A stretch of 5,354 bases of DNA from CAZXBB01 sp964638815 (GTDB lineage Bacteria > Planctomycetota > Phycisphaerae > Phycisphaerales > SM1A02). The notes beneath the pieces were generated by a model. The model searched no databases, was not told the origin of the DNA, and worked only from the letters and a program-made list of their open reading frames with translations. The stretch covers positions 1 through 5,354 of the forward strand of contig CAZXBB010000284.1 in NCBI GenBank assembly GCA_964638815.1, read 5' to 3'. A program made the position numbers and the translations under genes. Below, in pieces: positions 4,776 through 5,354 of the stretch (position 1 is its first letter; each line of letters opens with the position of its first letter).

Positions 4776-5354
4776 CTAACCGTTCGCGACGCCCACCCCG
4801 ACGCCGAGCGTCTCCGCCATGGTCACGCCCAGGTCCGCCGGGCTCTCCGAGACCGCGACGCCGTGACCCCGCAGGGCCTTGATCTTCGCGTCCGCGGTGT
4901 CGTCCGCGCCGCCGATGATCGCTCCGGCGTGACCCATCCGCTTGCCGGGCGGCGCGGTGCGGCCGGCGATGAACGCGACGACCGGCTTCTTCATGTGCGC
5001 GGCGACCCACGCGCCGGCCTCGGTCTCGTCGGCGCCGCCGATCTCGCCGATCATCACGACGCCGTCGGTCTCCGGATCGTCGTTGAACATCCCGAGCAGC
5101 TCGATGAAGTTCAGCCCCTTCACGGGATCGCCGCCGATCCCGATGCACGTCGTCTGCCCGATGCCGAGCTCCGAACACTGCCAGACCGCCTCGTACGTGA
5201 GCGTGCCGCTCCGCGAGATCACGCCGACGGCCCTTCCCGACGCCGCGTCGGACTTCGCGAGGTGGATGTAGCCCGGCATGATGCCGATCTTGCAGCCGCC
5301 CTCGAAGACCGCCGACGGGCCCTCGCCCGAGACACGGCGTCCCGGCGTGATGAT
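4776..5354 (-). CDS. sucD: Succinyl-CoA synthetase alpha subunit, C-terminal part
   Basis: The last 192 codons of the alpha subunit of succinate-CoA ligase, which makes ATP or GTP from succinyl-CoA in the TCA cycle as a complex with SucC. About 100 N-terminal residues, holding most of the CoA-binding Rossmann fold, lie beyond the right edge. Visible marks, numbered from the first complete codon at 5354, are IITPG (1-5), CKIGIMPG (21-28), VISRSGTLTYEAV (45-57), GIGGDPVKGLNF (72-83), MIGEIGG (101-107, Glu104) and GKRMGHAGAII (137-147). His142 in the last motif is the phosphohistidine (His246 in E. coli). Compared with E. coli (TPGECKIGI and HIHKPGKVGIV), there are about 14 extra residues between TPG and CKIGI and about 7 between YIH and VGV. 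The tail ends GVGVGVANG. The reading frame is intact and all catalytic motifs remain, so this looks like a functional variant. sucC is probably upstream, outside the window. Confidence 0.95.
   Translation of the reverse strand: MITPGRRVSGEGPSAVFEGGCKIGIMPGYIHLAKSDAASGRAVGVISRSGTLTYEAVWQCSELGIGQTTCIGIGGDPVKGLNFIELLGMFNDDPETDGVVMIGEIGGADETEAGAWVAAHMKKPVVAFIAGRTAPPGKRMGHAGAIIGGADDTADAKIKALRGHGVAVSESPADLGVTMAETLGVGVGVANG

Noticed and set aside
4767..4784. Inverted repeat AACGGT / ACCGTT at the sucD stop as a terminator
   Set aside because: The stem is only 6 bp, includes the stop codon in the loop and has no U-run. The 11-bp hairpin further on is a better candidate.
3998..4882. 294-codon plus-strand frame across the pseudopilin and the sucD end
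   Set aside because: It runs antisense to two recognised genes and through the hairpin region; the product is low-complexity Arg/Ala-rich.

Overview
The window is compact, very GC-rich bacterial chromosome. It holds two partial genes at the edges and four complete genes between them, with no mobile element, CRISPR array or RNA gene that I can see. The gene content suggests a planctomycete, perhaps a Phycisphaerae-like lineage. The clues are a short pseudopilin with the GFTLLEI leader and a C-terminal H...DG motif, a GatB with an RFEPNVN variant motif, and genes that start without Shine-Dalgarno sequences. The lineage is inferred from these traits, not demonstrated.

Layout, left to right: (1) the N-terminal 34 codons of a small cyclophilin, minus strand, running off the left edge; (2) a secreted or exported cyclophilin fusion, minus strand, 1408 to 143, with a collagen-like Gly-X-Y tract; (3) a diadenylate cyclase resembling the archaeal DacZ type, plus strand, 1428-2294; (4) gatB, plus strand, 2336-3832; (5) a pseudopilin-like protein, minus strand, 4585 to 3887; (6) the C-terminal two thirds of sucD, minus strand, ending at 4776 and running off the right edge.

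The two cyclophilins are 39 bp apart and probably form one transcription unit. The cyclase and gatB run the same way, 41 bp apart. gatB converges on the pseudopilin gene. These are mostly housekeeping functions (protein folding, Gln-tRNA amidation, TCA cycle, c-di-AMP signalling), and I see no defence system or biosynthetic cluster.

The most interesting signal is at the gene starts. All four complete genes have a TAnnnT -10-like hexamer only 6 to 8 bases before the ATG and no Shine-Dalgarno, the pattern expected of leaderless mRNAs. The one gene that would be second in an operon has a clear AAGGA at good spacing. The cyclophilin/cyclase divergent pair is separated by only 19 bp, and overlapping -10 hexamers on the two strands there suggest a single symmetric bidirectional leaderless promoter. 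A second notable signal is an 11-bp hairpin after sucD that pairs fully only in the minus-strand RNA.
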